A stretch of DNA of 64,000 nt from NCBI RefSeq assembly GCF_014636175.1, contig NZ_BMDW01000002.1:124001-188000 (forward strand). The letters run 5' to 3'. Numbering within the stretch: position 1 is the first letter of the stretch; every line of letters begins with the position of its first letter. The translations under genes were made by a program, and so were the position numbers. Under the pieces are notes generated by a model. It worked only from the letters and a program-made list of their open reading frames with translations, did not search any database and was not told where the DNA came from. The DNA is from Sphingomonas psychrolutea (lineage in GTDB: Bacteria > Pseudomonadota > Alphaproteobacteria > Sphingomonadales > Sphingomonadaceae). Shown in pieces: positions 7,576 to 16,330 of this stretch.

Positions 7576-8910
7576 TCACGCGAAATGGAGACGCCGGAAT
7601 TTGCCGCGAAAATAGAGCAGCGGGTCGCGGTGCGGCTCGAACCAGGCGTGGTCGACATGGCCGACGAAAATCAAATGGTCGCCGCCATCGTGAATGGCGT
7701 GGGTGCGGCAGTCGAACGATGCCAGCGACCCGGCGAGAATCGGCGATCCGCCCTCGCCGCGCACCGCCCAGTCGACCCCGTCGAAGCGCGCGACATCGCG
7801 CGAGGCGAAGCGTCCACCGACCGGCTGCTGGCCGATGTGCAGGACGTTCACCGCAAAGCGGCCCGCCTTTTCAAAGGCGGCAAGATTGGCCGATTTGCGG
7901 GCAAGCGCGAACAGAATCAGCGGCGGATCGAGCGAGACCGACGTAAAGCTATTAGCGGTCAAGCCGAGCGGCTCACCGGCTTCGTTTATCGTGGTGACCA
8001 CCGTCACACCCGTGGCGAAACAGCCGAGCGCATCGCGCAGCACGCGTGGTTCGGACCCTTCGATAAAGGCCAATGCCTGGCGCGGTGCCTTCCGCTCGAG
8101 GAAGTCGAGCAGGATCGCATTGAAGTCGTCTTCACGGTCCGACGTAGCGTAGTGCCCCGCGCCTTCGATCTCCGCGATTTCCGCGCCCTTGATCAGCGCC
8201 TGAAGCTTCTCGGTGACTGCCGAAGAAACAGTCGCGTTGAGCGAACCCCGGATCAATGTGACAGGGCAGACCAAGCGCGCAGCCGCTGCCGTCAGGCGCG
8301 TTTCGAATTCGGGAAGGCTCCCGCTCGCCAGCGCCTTGGGATCGCCGCGCCAGTAGAACCGTCCGTCGTCACGACGGGCATAGGCCGCCATAATCCGGTC
8401 GGTGACCGGGCGCGGCTCCGATGGATAGGCGGCGGCAATCGCGTCGATGATCTGCGACGGATCGTCGAACTCCATCGCCCGCGATGCCAGCGCCCGGCCC
8501 ATGTGCGCCGCGACGGCCTGTTCGACCCAGATATTGGCATCGACCAGCGCCAGCCCGCTGACGAGGTCGGGCGCGCCTTCGCCCACCGTTGCCATCGCGA
8601 TCAGGGCACCCAGCCCCGCCGTCACCACCACGGCGCGGTTGGGCAGCGCCGCCAAGATGGTACGTAGATCGCCGATATAAGCACCGAGTCCGTACTGCCC
8701 GTCAGGCGACGGCGCGCTGTCGCCGTGGCCGCGCAGATCGACACAGATCGCATAGCGCCCCGCCTCGGCCAGCGCCGCCGCCGACCCGTACCAGAACTCG
8801 CGCGTCTGCCCGTGCGAAGGGAGCAGCAGGACCGAAGGGTTGTCCGGCGACCCGAACGCGGTTCCGGCAATATGGATGCCGCCGAAGCCCTGAAAATCGA
8901 GTCGTTCCAT
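7576..8910 (-). CDS. fusion of alpha/beta-hydrolase-fold domain and flavin reductase domain
   Basis: This 444-residue two-domain protein has residues 1 to about 270 as an alpha/beta-hydrolase fold (LPSHGQTREFW oxyanion region, VDLRGHGDS). The C-terminal 160 residues are an HpaC/NtaB-type flavin reductase (FMN-binding split barrel; RDALGCFATGVTVVTT, LTANSFTSVSLDPPL). The nucleophile elbow reads TAGLGAL, so the usual Ser is Gly99, and no Asp occupies the usual acid position after LIRGSLN; His253 (GAGHYA) remains. The hydrolase half may therefore be inactive or noncanonical. The reductase half could supply reduced flavin to a monooxygenase or act directly on a flavin or substrate. It is last in the Rieske-SDR-cupin operon. 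The start at 8910 is chosen by domain alignment. Confidence 0.82.
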   Translation of the reverse strand: MERLDFQGFGGIHIAGTAFGSPDNPSVLLLPSHGQTREFWYGSAAALAEAGRYAICVDLRGHGDSAPSPDGQYGLGAYIGDLRTILAALPNRAVVVTAGLGALIAMATVGEGAPDLVSGLALVDANIWVEQAVAAHMGRALASRAMEFDDPSQIIDAIAAAYPSEPRPVTDRIMAAYARRDDGRFYWRGDPKALASGSLPEFETRLTAAAARLVCPVTLIRGSLNATVSSAVTEKLQALIKGAEIAEIEGAGHYATSDREDDFNAILLDFLERKAPRQALAFIEGSEPRVLRDALGCFATGVTVVTTINEAGEPLGLTANSFTSVSLDPPLILFALARKSANLAAFEKAGRFAVNVLHIGQQPVGGRFASRDVARFDGVDWAVRGEGGSPILAGSLASFDCRTHAIHDGGDHLIFVGHVDHAWFEPHRDPLLYFRGKFRRLHFA

Positions 8911-8950
8911 CTTGTCCCTGTAGATCGTTCGAGGTCGCTCGCTGGCGCCG

Positions 8951-9382
8951 TCAGGCCGCTGCGGGCGCAACTTCCGCACTGGGCTGGGCCTTGAGAATCG
9001 CGCGCTCCATCGCGTCGAGACACATTTTGAGCGCATGCGCGGGGTTCAGTTCTAAGCAACGGGTCTTGTCCGTCTCGTACATCAGGACATGGCCTGAGGG
9101 TACGAAATAGGCCTCGCCGGCCTCGATAACGTCGTCGGGCCAGTCGGTATCAGGGTAGCGGACCCGGATGCGCCCCTCGAACAAATAACCATAATGCGGG
9201 CACGGACAAACCCCGCCCGGCAGGCCGCCGAACTTGTACGACTCGGTGCAGTCGAGCGGCGAGTCGAGCGTGGTGTAGCCCACTTCCATATCGCCCCAAT
9301 GCGCCGTCTTGAATCCATCATGGCCCAGCGCGGGCCAACGTCCACCGCCACTCGGCAGGTCTTCCAATTTGCAATGCGGCAT
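8951..9382 (-). CDS. cupin-like protein, CPCPHYGY type (paralogue 1)
   Basis: This 143-residue soluble protein is not assignable to a characterised enzyme. Its core has WGDMEVGYTTL, GGVCPCPHYGYLFEGR and EAGEAYFVPSGHVL, which resemble the beta-strand and loop pattern of cupins with potential Cys/His metal ligands. It is clearly a paralogue of the gene at 24373-24828. Both paralogues lie between an SDR gene and an alpha/beta-hydrolase gene on the minus strand. A GGAG ribosome-binding site precedes the start at 9382. A metal-binding or substrate-binding helper role is inference. Confidence 0.75.
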   Translation of the reverse strand: MPHCKLEDLPSGGGRWPALGHDGFKTAHWGDMEVGYTTLDSPLDCTESYKFGGLPGGVCPCPHYGYLFEGRIRVRYPDTDWPDDVIEAGEAYFVPSGHVLMYETDKTRCLELNPAHALKMCLDAMERAILKAQPSAEVAPAAA

Positions 9383-9399
9383 CGTCTGTCTCCGATTTA

Positions 9400-10170
9400 C
9401 TAGCCGAGGAAATATCGCCCGCCGTCGACGACCAAAGTCTGGCCGGTCACGAACCGCGATCCGTCGCTCACCAGGTGAAGCAAGGTGCCGACCATCGCGT
9501 CAGGCTTCATCTGCTCGGCGATCAGCTGGGTTGCCTTGGCGCGTTCTTCCGCGACGGCCATGTTGCCGCCCATGATTTCCGAATAGCCCTCGGTGGCGGT
9601 GCCGCCCGGCGCGATGCAATTGACGCGGATATTGTCACGCCCCAGCTCGCTCGCGACGCTTTTGGTCAGACCGATAACGGCCGCTTTCGAGGACGTGTAA
9701 TCGAGCATATAGGGCATACCGAAAGCGGAGATCGACGACTGGTTGACGATGACCCCGCCACCGCCCGCGCGCATGTGCGGCACGACGGCCTTGATGCACA
9801 GCCACGCGCCCTTGACGTTGACCGCCATCGTCTTGTCCCAGCGTTCGACCGTCAGATCGGTCAGCGGTCCGCCCTTCAGGCTGGCAAACATTGCGGCATT
9901 GTTGACGAGGATGTCGATGCCCCCGAATTCAGCGACTGCCTTGTCGGCCATGGCTTCGGTCGAGGCCTGGTCGGCAACGTCCACCCGCTGAAAGACGGCA
10001 CGCCCCCCGCGAGCGCAAATGGCCGCTGCGGTCTCCTGCCCTTCCGCCTCAAGCATATCGGCAATGACGACGGCGGCACCTTCCCCGACCAGTGCCTCGG
10101 CATAGGCCCGACCGATACCCCGCGCACCACCGGTGACGATGGCGACTTTACCTGCCAGTGATCCCGTCAT
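9400..10170 (-). CDS. SDR-family oxidoreductase
   Basis: This 256-residue classical SDR has the cofactor motif TGGARGIG (about residues 14-21), the NNAA motif in ILVNNAAMF, a Ser in NQSSISAFG and catalytic YTSSK (about 154-158). An acidic residue after the second strand (ADMLEAEG) suggests NAD(H) preference. It starts inside the stop region of the upstream EthD-like gene (ATGA overlap) and is followed after 17 bases by the cupin-like gene, so it belongs to the Rieske operon. The likely role is oxidation of a hydroxyl group formed by the oxygenase; the substrate is unknown. Confidence 0.87.
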   Translation of the reverse strand: MTGSLAGKVAIVTGGARGIGRAYAEALVGEGAAVVIADMLEAEGQETAAAICARGGRAVFQRVDVADQASTEAMADKAVAEFGGIDILVNNAAMFASLKGGPLTDLTVERWDKTMAVNVKGAWLCIKAVVPHMRAGGGGVIVNQSSISAFGMPYMLDYTSSKAAVIGLTKSVASELGRDNIRVNCIAPGGTATEGYSEIMGGNMAVAEERAKATQLIAEQMKPDAMVGTLLHLVSDGSRFVTGQTLVVDGGRYFLG

Positions 10171-10478
10171 TGGTCGGTAATCTCCATGGCGAGAACCATC
10201 CCCGACTTCGACCGGTCGAAGGTTGGCGAGAACGGACGAATGTTGTCCCGCATTTCGCGCAGCACACTATCGATATCGTCGCTCTCGATTTCGTAAGTGG
10301 CGACATAGGGCCAGTCGATACGATTGCTGCTGACCGCCTTGAATCGTCGCGCCGCGATCACGCCGTCCAATGCCAGAAGATCGGGCATGTGCACGCTGTG
10401 GTACCATGCGTTATAGGTCGCCTCATCACCCGCGCCTTCGGTCGGACCGTTGAGCGCGAAGAGCATATATTTCGCCAT
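10167..10478 (-). CDS. EthD-like dimeric alpha/beta-barrel protein
   Basis: This 103-residue protein begins KYMLFALNGPTEG and has a YNAWYHSVHMPDLLALDGV segment. The W-Y-x2-H-x-P-D pattern is typical of the EthD/dimeric alpha-beta barrel superfamily. Such proteins are small helpers, isomerases or heme-type enzymes in degradation operons. It lies 10 bases after the Rieske oxygenase gene and overlaps the SDR gene. Two larger double-domain relatives occur at 40064-40759 and 44623-45387. Catalytic function is unknown. Confidence 0.75.
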   Translation of the reverse strand: MAKYMLFALNGPTEGAGDEATYNAWYHSVHMPDLLALDGVIAARRFKAVSSNRIDWPYVATYEIESDDIDSVLREMRDNIRPFSPTFDRSKSGMVLAMEITDQ

Positions 10479-10488
10479 CGTGCAGTTC

Positions 10489-11553
10489 CTATTCAGCTGC
10501 GACCTGCGTCTCGGCGGGCGCGTCGCCTGCTTCGGCGCGCATTTTTTGTTGCATGATCCGACGCGCCATCACCCCCGCCGCATCGGCTTTCAGGATGATC
10601 GGGTTATGTTTCAGGAAATCGGTCGAGTTGCCCATGTCGCGCTGCTGCGCCTCGATCATCGGGCCATCTTGTGTTTCGAACACGTTCTTCATCGTCGCCG
10701 CAGCGCCCGCAGTAAACTGCTCGCTCTCGAGCGCAAACGTGCGACCCGACCCCCAGAAATAGTGGCTGGAGAATTCGGTTTCAGGGGTAATCAGATGCGC
10801 ATTGGGCGTCCGATAGCCCTCGTCGATCGTCTTGCCATGATCCCAGAAGGCGGTATCGACAAACAGCACCCCTGGCACGTCCCAGCGCGAATGACCCTGG
10901 CCTTCGACGTCCTCGGGCCCCTCCCCCATGCCGTACATCGAGCGCATCGCCGCCTTGATGTGATAATTGTGCCGATACAGCATCGAAAAAACCGTATCGC
11001 CATCCCGCTTCACTTTGTTCGTGAAGTCTTCAAAATTCGATCCTTCGTGCACGCCAGGATGCAAATAGTGGATGTGGCTGAGATCGAGCAGATTGTCCGA
11101 AATCAGCTGATAGTTACCCTTCATGTGGGTATAGCCTTGGCAACACGTGAATTTTTCCGTGTCGTCGAAAAAGCTGAAGTCCGGGATAAGATCGGGATTG
11201 GCCGCTGCCGCGTCGCCCATCCAGATCCAGATCCATTTGTGGCGCTCGACCACTGTATACCCCTTTATGCAGGCACGCGCTTTCTGGCTGTCGTCGTCAT
11301 GCGGCGCCTCGACACAGGCACCGTTGCCGTCGAAACGCAGGCCGTGATAGCCGCACTGAAGCGTGTCTCCGACGCGCTTGCCCATCGACAGCGGCACAAA
11401 CCGGTGGGGGCAGCGATCCTGAATCGCGGCGACGCTGCCATCGCTCTTACGAAACATTACGATCTGCTCATTGCAGATTTTGCGGCTGACCATCGGCTCG
11501 TCGAGTTCGGCGGCACTCGCCGCAACGTACCAGGTGTTCTTTAGGAAAGTCAT
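10489..11553 (-). CDS. Rieske non-heme iron oxygenase (vanillate O-demethylase oxygenase-like)
   Basis: This 354-residue oxygenase alpha subunit has the N-terminal segment FLKNTWYVAASAAEL, as in VanA/toluenesulfonate-type oxygenases. The Rieske [2Fe-2S] ligands are in CPH (about residue 47) and CGYHG (about 66). The mononuclear iron motif D-x2-H-x4-H is seen in DLSHIHYLH. The family catalyses O-demethylation or hydroxylation using electrons from a separate ferredoxin reductase. No VanB-type reductase gene is visible in this window, so the electron donor must be encoded elsewhere. It is first in a five-gene operon and is preceded by a perfect palindromic site 72 bases upstream. Confidence 0.88.
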   Translation of the reverse strand: MTFLKNTWYVAASAAELDEPMVSRKICNEQIVMFRKSDGSVAAIQDRCPHRFVPLSMGKRVGDTLQCGYHGLRFDGNGACVEAPHDDDSQKARACIKGYTVVERHKWIWIWMGDAAAANPDLIPDFSFFDDTEKFTCCQGYTHMKGNYQLISDNLLDLSHIHYLHPGVHEGSNFEDFTNKVKRDGDTVFSMLYRHNYHIKAAMRSMYGMGEGPEDVEGQGHSRWDVPGVLFVDTAFWDHGKTIDEGYRTPNAHLITPETEFSSHYFWGSGRTFALESEQFTAGAAATMKNVFETQDGPMIEAQQRDMGNSTDFLKHNPIILKADAAGVMARRIMQQKMRAEAGDAPAETQVAAE

Positions 11554-11624
11554 GGCGCTTCCGAGGCTCCTTCATCCATCCAGTCCGACCGCGTTCGCGG
11601 GGGCGCTATGTCCTAGCGTCGGCT

Positions 11625-11646
11625 AATGCAACGCATGTAGCGCATT
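11625..11646. promoter_or_regulatory. perfect AATGC-N12-GCATT palindrome upstream of Rieske operon
   Basis: AATGC (11625-11629) and GCATT (11642-11646) form a perfect inverted repeat with a 12-base spacer. It is 72 bases upstream of the Rieske oxygenase start. A second perfect copy for the divergent operon lies at 11743-11764 in the same 230-base intergenic region. Confidence 0.65.
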
Positions 11647-11742
11647 CTTTCGCCGGATGCGATAGCGGAATTATGGAAATGGGCACATTGAAATGTCCGC
11701 ACGGCGATATGTCCGCGCGGAAAATTCCCGACTTGGCCAACT

Positions 11743-11764
11743 AATGCAACTGTGCTATGGCATT
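11743..11764. promoter_or_regulatory. perfect AATGC-N12-GCATT palindrome upstream of cupin/E1/BVMO operon
   Basis: AATGC (11743-11747) and GCATT (11760-11764) are separated by 12 bases. The site ends 19 bases before the cupin start at 11784 and just before its GAGGAGAGG ribosome-binding site, so it would overlap the transcribed leader or core promoter. That position favours repression by the bound protein. Confidence 0.65.
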
Positions 11765-11783
11765 TCAATCGAGGAGAGGATGG

Positions 11784-12314
11784 ATGCCGATGGGTTCGCC
11801 AACAGGCTTTAGAATCATGCGCGCGAGTGACGCGCCCAGCCTTATGGCGGCGGGTTGCATGTCGATCGAGCCCTATTCGGACGTGCAGCGTGCCGGAGTC
11901 ACCGCGCTCTTGGCCGCAGGCTATGGCGAAGGTGACGACGTCAAAGTGCTGTGCGACATTCCCGGCTTTTCGCTGACGCATGCGTGGCTCAAGAAGGATT
12001 ATCCTCTGCCGCTGCATAGCCATGATTCCGATTGCCTTTACTATATCATCGCCGGAACGCTGACGATGGGCACGGAGGCACTTGGGCCGCGCGACAGTTT
12101 TTTCGTGCCCGCGGGCGTGCCTTACAGCTATCGGCCCGGACCCGACGGAGTCGAAGTGCTCGAATTTCGTCAAGCGACGCAGTTCAACTTTCTCAATCTA
12201 TCCAAAGGCGAAGCCTGGTGGACAAAAGCGGCGGAGACCGTTGCCGCCAACGCCGCGGACTGGAAATCAGCACAGCGCCCCAGTGATACGGTTGTCGAAC
12301 CCGCAACAGCATAA
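11784..12314 (+). CDS. cupin-domain protein
   Basis: This 176-residue protein has one cupin barrel. The metal-binding motif HSHDSDCLYYIIAG (about residues 78-91) carries the two His and the Glu/Asp-like ligands of cupin motif 1, and DSFFVPAGVPYSYRPG matches motif 2. It is first in the eight-gene operon. The ATG at 11784 is chosen because GAGGAGAGG at 11771-11779 fits it; an in-frame ATG at 11757 lies inside the palindrome. It may bind or dioxygenate an intermediate, for example a diketone (the Dke1/acireductone dioxygenase fold), but that is inference. Confidence 0.78.
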   Translation: MPMGSPTGFRIMRASDAPSLMAAGCMSIEPYSDVQRAGVTALLAAGYGEGDDVKVLCDIPGFSLTHAWLKKDYPLPLHSHDSDCLYYIIAGTLTMGTEALGPRDSFFVPAGVPYSYRPGPDGVEVLEFRQATQFNFLNLSKGEAWWTKAAETVAANAADWKSAQRPSDTVVEPATA

Positions 12315-12354
12315 CCCGATCAACGATACGCCAAACGTCGAGAAAGCCTAGCCG

Positions 12355-13365
12355 ATGACCACAGCATCCCCCGAACCGAACACGAACGCCGCGATCCCCG
12401 ACGCCGCGACACAGGTCGATATCTATCGTCGAATGTCGTTGATTTCGCAGAATGACGAAGCGGCACGCAAGACGGTCAAATCGGGTCGGCTGATGATGCC
12501 CTATTATTCGCCCAAGGGGCAGGAAGTCATTCCGTCTGCGGTCTCGGTCAACCTCAACGACGACGACCGCATTTGCACGATCTATCGCGGCACGCACGAC
12601 ATGCTCGCAAAGGGGGTGCCGCTGCGCGACCTCTGGGCGGAAATGGCGGGGCGCGTGACCGGAACCTGCAAGGGCAAGGGCGGCCCGATGCACGTCACGC
12701 ACCCCGCCTCCGGAGCCATCCTCACGACGGGTATCGTGGGATCGTCGATGCCGATTGCCAACGGCCTTGCCTGGGCGGCGAAACTGTCGGGCAGCAAGCG
12801 CGTGACGATTGCCTATTTCGGGGATGCGGCGTCCAATATCGGCGCGTTTCACGAAAGCCTGAACCTGGCTTCGGTGTGGAAACTGCCGGTCGTGTTCATC
12901 TGCCAGAACAATCTGTTCGGCGAACATACCCGTTTCGAGAATGCGACGTCGGTCGACCAGATTTCCAAGCGGGCTGCCGGTTACAGCATGCCCGGCGTGA
13001 CGGTGGACGGCAACGACCCGTTCAAAATGTACGCCGCCGCGCACGCCGCCATCAACCGCGCCCGCGACGGCGACGGGCCGACGCTGATCGAAGCCATGAC
13101 CTTCCGCTTTTATGGCCATGTGTTCGGCGACGATGACCATTATATGACCAAGGAAGAGAAAGCAGCGGCTCTCGCCAAAGACCCCCTGCCCATCTTTCGT
13201 GCGCGCCTGATCGCCGACGGGGTCGCCACCGACGCGCAGCTCACCGAACTCGATGCGGACATTCGCGCGCAGATCGAGGACGCAATCCAATTTGCGCTGT
13301 CGAGCGAGATGCCGCCGATCGAAGAACTGACACGCGATGTCTATGCCGAAGCGGGAGCCGCCTGA
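12355..13365 (+). CDS. thiamine diphosphate-dependent 2-oxoacid/acetoin dehydrogenase E1, alpha subunit
   Basis: This 336-residue protein is similar to AcoA/PdhA-type E1 alpha subunits. The thiamine-diphosphate motif begins GDAASN at about residue 156 and ends ICQNN about 27 residues later; the usual GDG is GDA here. KGKGGPMHV and GIVGSSMPIANGLA are conserved active-site segments. E1 decarboxylates a 2-oxoacid or cleaves an acyloin and passes the acyl group to a lipoyl E2. No E2 or E3 gene is in the operon or elsewhere in the window. The stop overlaps the beta-subunit start. The upstream gene is a cupin, the downstream one a BVMO. Confidence 0.88.
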   Translation: MTTASPEPNTNAAIPDAATQVDIYRRMSLISQNDEAARKTVKSGRLMMPYYSPKGQEVIPSAVSVNLNDDDRICTIYRGTHDMLAKGVPLRDLWAEMAGRVTGTCKGKGGPMHVTHPASGAILTTGIVGSSMPIANGLAWAAKLSGSKRVTIAYFGDAASNIGAFHESLNLASVWKLPVVFICQNNLFGEHTRFENATSVDQISKRAAGYSMPGVTVDGNDPFKMYAAAHAAINRARDGDGPTLIEAMTFRFYGHVFGDDDHYMTKEEKAAALAKDPLPIFRARLIADGVATDAQLTELDADIRAQIEDAIQFALSSEMPPIEELTRDVYAEAGAA

Positions 13366-14363
13366 TGACCGTCGAAACCAAGAAGCTGAATGCGATTCAG
13401 GCGATCAATCAGGCGCTGGCACAGGCGATGGAAGCCGATCCCACGATCCTGGTGCTGGGCGAAGATGTCGCCGACCGTGAAGGCGGCGGTGTTGTCGGCG
13501 TGACCAAGGGTCTGTCGACACGGTTCGGCGAGGACCGGGTAAAATCCACCCCGATTTCGGAACAGGCGATTATCGGTGCGGCGATCGGTGCCGCCATCGA
13601 CGGCTATAAGCCTGTCGCCGAGATCATGCTGATGAACTTCACCACGGTCTGCATGGACATGATCGTGAACCATGCCGCCAAGCTGCGGTATATGTCCGGC
13701 GGACAGACGACGGTGCCGATCGTCATCCGCATGATGACGGGTGCAGGCATCGCCAGCGGCGGGCAGCACAGCGATTTTCTCGAAGCCTGGTTCGCGCATA
13801 CGCCCGGCCTAAAGGTTGTCGCGCCGTCGAATCCGGCGGACGCCAAGGGGCTGATGCTATCGTGCATCGCCGACCCCGACCCGTGCATCTTCATCGAAAC
13901 CTCGCGCGCCTATGGCGTCACCGGTGACGTGCCCGTCGATGCCATCCCGATCCCACTCGGCAAGGCGCGGATCGCGCGCGAGGGCAGCGACGTGACCCTG
14001 ATCAGCTATGCCGAAATGGTCACCCGTTGCCTGACGGCGGCAGCCGAGCTCGACAAGGAAGGTATCTCCGCCGAGGTCATCGATCTGCGGACGATATCAC
14101 CCTGGGATGTGGAAGCCGTGCTGGCATCGGTCCGCAAGACAGGGCGCGCGGTCATTGTCCACGAAGCGGTGCGGACCTTCGGCGTCGGTGCAGAGATTGC
14201 CGCGACCTTGCACGAAAAGTTGTTTCGCGAGCTCAAGGCACCGGTCGGCCGGTTGGGCGCGCCGTTCACGCCTGTGCCGTTCGCTGGCAACCTTGAACAG
14301 GCGTTCCTCGTGCAGCCGGGTGCCATCGTCGAAGCTGCACGCGCGACGCTGGCGACCCATTGA
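13365..14363 (+). CDS. thiamine diphosphate-dependent 2-oxoacid/acetoin dehydrogenase E1, beta subunit
   Basis: This 332-residue AcoB/PdhB-type beta subunit completes the alpha2beta2 E1 with the preceding gene. Typical segments are NAIQAINQALAQAMEADP, LGEDVADREGG, the EQAIIGAAIGAAIDGYKP pyrimidine-domain segment, and the C-terminal transketolase domain with HEAVRTFGVGAEIAA. The AcoB-like GGQHSDFLEAWFAHTPGLKV region favours the acetoin-dehydrogenase branch over PDH. The start overlaps the alpha stop by one base (TGATG). The role with BVMO and acyl-CoA genes suggests oxidation of a 2-oxoacid or acyloin intermediate; this is inference. Confidence 0.88.
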   Translation: MTVETKKLNAIQAINQALAQAMEADPTILVLGEDVADREGGGVVGVTKGLSTRFGEDRVKSTPISEQAIIGAAIGAAIDGYKPVAEIMLMNFTTVCMDMIVNHAAKLRYMSGGQTTVPIVIRMMTGAGIASGGQHSDFLEAWFAHTPGLKVVAPSNPADAKGLMLSCIADPDPCIFIETSRAYGVTGDVPVDAIPIPLGKARIAREGSDVTLISYAEMVTRCLTAAAELDKEGISAEVIDLRTISPWDVEAVLASVRKTGRAVIVHEAVRTFGVGAEIAATLHEKLFRELKAPVGRLGAPFTPVPFAGNLEQAFLVQPGAIVEAARATLATH

Positions 14364-14377
14364 ACGGCGCTGGGCAC

Positions 14378-16330
14378 ATGACCACCACCAAAGACATCGC
14401 GGCCCTTCGCGCCCTCGTCGGCGACCGCACGCACTTGCAGGAAGCGTTAAAGTCGGCCGACGTTGCGCCGCTACTGATGGTGCTTGTGCATCTCGGCGGC
14501 GACCCGGCGTGGCTCGACCGGATTGCGCCCTATATCAAAGGCCCATGGAGCTTTCACGAGGAAGCGCCTGAAGCGCTGAAGGCCGAGCTTCGACAGGCGG
14601 TCGTCGATATCCTGACCGACTATGCGGACTCCGGGCGGGCGCTGCCGCTTTCGCCGCCGATGGGGCTGTTGCCGCGGATGCTCGACGTCTGCACCGGCGG
14701 GACGGTACCGCCTGAATATTATCCGCTGGTCATTGAGGAAATGGATCTCGAGGATAGCGATCCCAAAACCGTTAAATGGCGCACCCAACCTGCGCCTGCC
14801 ACGTTGGCCAATTTTCATGTCGCGGTCATCGGCTCGGGCTTCACCGGGGTTGCGATGGGGATAAAGCTCAAAGAGGCTGGGATTCCTTTCACGATCATCG
14901 AAAAGAACCCCAGCGTGGGGGGCACCTGGTTCGAAAACACCTATCCCGGCATCGGCGTCGACACCGCTAACCATTTCTATTCCTATTCGTTCAACAACAA
15001 CGCCGACTGGAATCACTTTTTTGCCAAAGGGCCGGACATCCTCGCCTATATCCGGCGCAATGCCGAGTTGGCAGCGCTGAGCGAGCATACGCGCTTCAAC
15101 GAGGAAGTGACGCAGTCGGTCTGGGACGAGCAAGCGATGCTGTGGCGCATCGACACCGTCACCAAGGATGGCAAACACGACCAGATCGCGGCCAATGTTC
15201 TGGTCACCGCGACGGGCCAGCTCAATCAGCCCCAATATCCCACGATCCCAGGGCTGGAGGATTTTCAGGAGCCGGTTTTCCACACTGCGCGCTGGGATCA
15301 TTCGGTGGGTTATGCGGGCAAACGCGTCGGCATGATCGGCACCGGGGCAAGCGGGATGCAGGTCGGCCCGGCGATCGCGCCCGTCGTCGAGAATTTGACC
15401 ATCTTCCAGCGTTCGCCGCACTGGGCGATGCATAACCCGCTCTATTTCGAGACGGTCAGCGACGGCAAGAAATGGGTGCTCAAAAACATCCCCTTCTACA
15501 CCAAATGGTTCCGCTTCCAGCTTTTCTGGTCTTCGTCGGACACATTCCACCACAACCTGAAGGTCGATCCGAACTGGCCCGACCAGAAGCATTCGCTCAA
15601 TGCCGAAAACGCGAAAGTTCGCGACCAGCTGGTGGCGCACATCGCCAGTGAAGTCGACAACGACCCCGAGCTGATCCGTAAGGCCACACCCGAATATCCG
15701 CCCTATGGCAAGCGTATGCTGCGCGACAATCACTGGTACAGGATGCTGACCCGCCCCAATGTCGATCTGGTCACCGAGCACATCGACCATATCGAAAAAG
15801 GCGCGGTCATCACCAAGGACGGCGTGCGCCACGAGCTCGACATATTGGTGCTGGCGACGGGGTTTCAGGCGCGCCGGATGCTGTCGCCAATGCACGTCGT
15901 CGGGCGCGGCGGCATTTCGATCCGCGACCAATGGGGCGAGGACAATCCGCGCGCGCATCTGGGCATTACAGTGCCCAATTTCCCCAATTTCTTCGTTACC
16001 TACGGACCGAACACCAACCTTGCCCATGGCGGCAGCGCGGTGTTCCATTCCGAATGCCAGGTCCGCTACATCATGCTTGCCATCCGCGAACTGATCGAGG
16101 GCGATCAAGCGAGCGCAGAGGTGCGCGCAGAACCCTTTGAGGCCTATCAGCAAAAGGTCGACGACGCGATTTCGAAGATGGCGTGGGCGCATCCGGGGAT
16201 GAGCAGCTGGTACAAGAACTCCAAGGGCCGCGTGACCCAGAACTCGCCATGGCGGCTGGTCGATTATCGCAACCTGACCGCCGAATTCGATCCGGCTGAG
16301 TACATATTTACCAAGAAGGCCTCCGCATGA
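14378..16330 (+). CDS. Baeyer-Villiger monooxygenase, 4-hydroxyacetophenone monooxygenase-like
   Basis: This 650-residue flavoprotein monooxygenase has a helical N-terminal extension of about 140 residues. The FAD-binding motif is GSGFTGVAMG with downstream GGTWFENTYPG. A BVMO fingerprint of the F-x3-F-HT-x2-WD form lies in EPVFHTARWDHS, and the NADPH-binding motif is GTGASG. The extension and total length match the HAPMO subgroup (about 640 residues), which turns aryl or alkyl ketones into esters with NADPH and O2. A TTG at 14360 could extend it by six residues. It overlaps the downstream synthetase gene by four bases. The ester product would need one of the nearby hydrolases. Confidence 0.87.
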   Translation: MTTTKDIAALRALVGDRTHLQEALKSADVAPLLMVLVHLGGDPAWLDRIAPYIKGPWSFHEEAPEALKAELRQAVVDILTDYADSGRALPLSPPMGLLPRMLDVCTGGTVPPEYYPLVIEEMDLEDSDPKTVKWRTQPAPATLANFHVAVIGSGFTGVAMGIKLKEAGIPFTIIEKNPSVGGTWFENTYPGIGVDTANHFYSYSFNNNADWNHFFAKGPDILAYIRRNAELAALSEHTRFNEEVTQSVWDEQAMLWRIDTVTKDGKHDQIAANVLVTATGQLNQPQYPTIPGLEDFQEPVFHTARWDHSVGYAGKRVGMIGTGASGMQVGPAIAPVVENLTIFQRSPHWAMHNPLYFETVSDGKKWVLKNIPFYTKWFRFQLFWSSSDTFHHNLKVDPNWPDQKHSLNAENAKVRDQLVAHIASEVDNDPELIRKATPEYPPYGKRMLRDNHWYRMLTRPNVDLVTEHIDHIEKGAVITKDGVRHELDILVLATGFQARRMLSPMHVVGRGGISIRDQWGEDNPRAHLGITVPNFPNFFVTYGPNTNLAHGGSAVFHSECQVRYIMLAIRELIEGDQASAEVRAEPFEAYQQKVDDAISKMAWAHPGMSSWYKNSKGRVTQNSPWRLVDYRNLTAEFDPAEYIFTKKASA

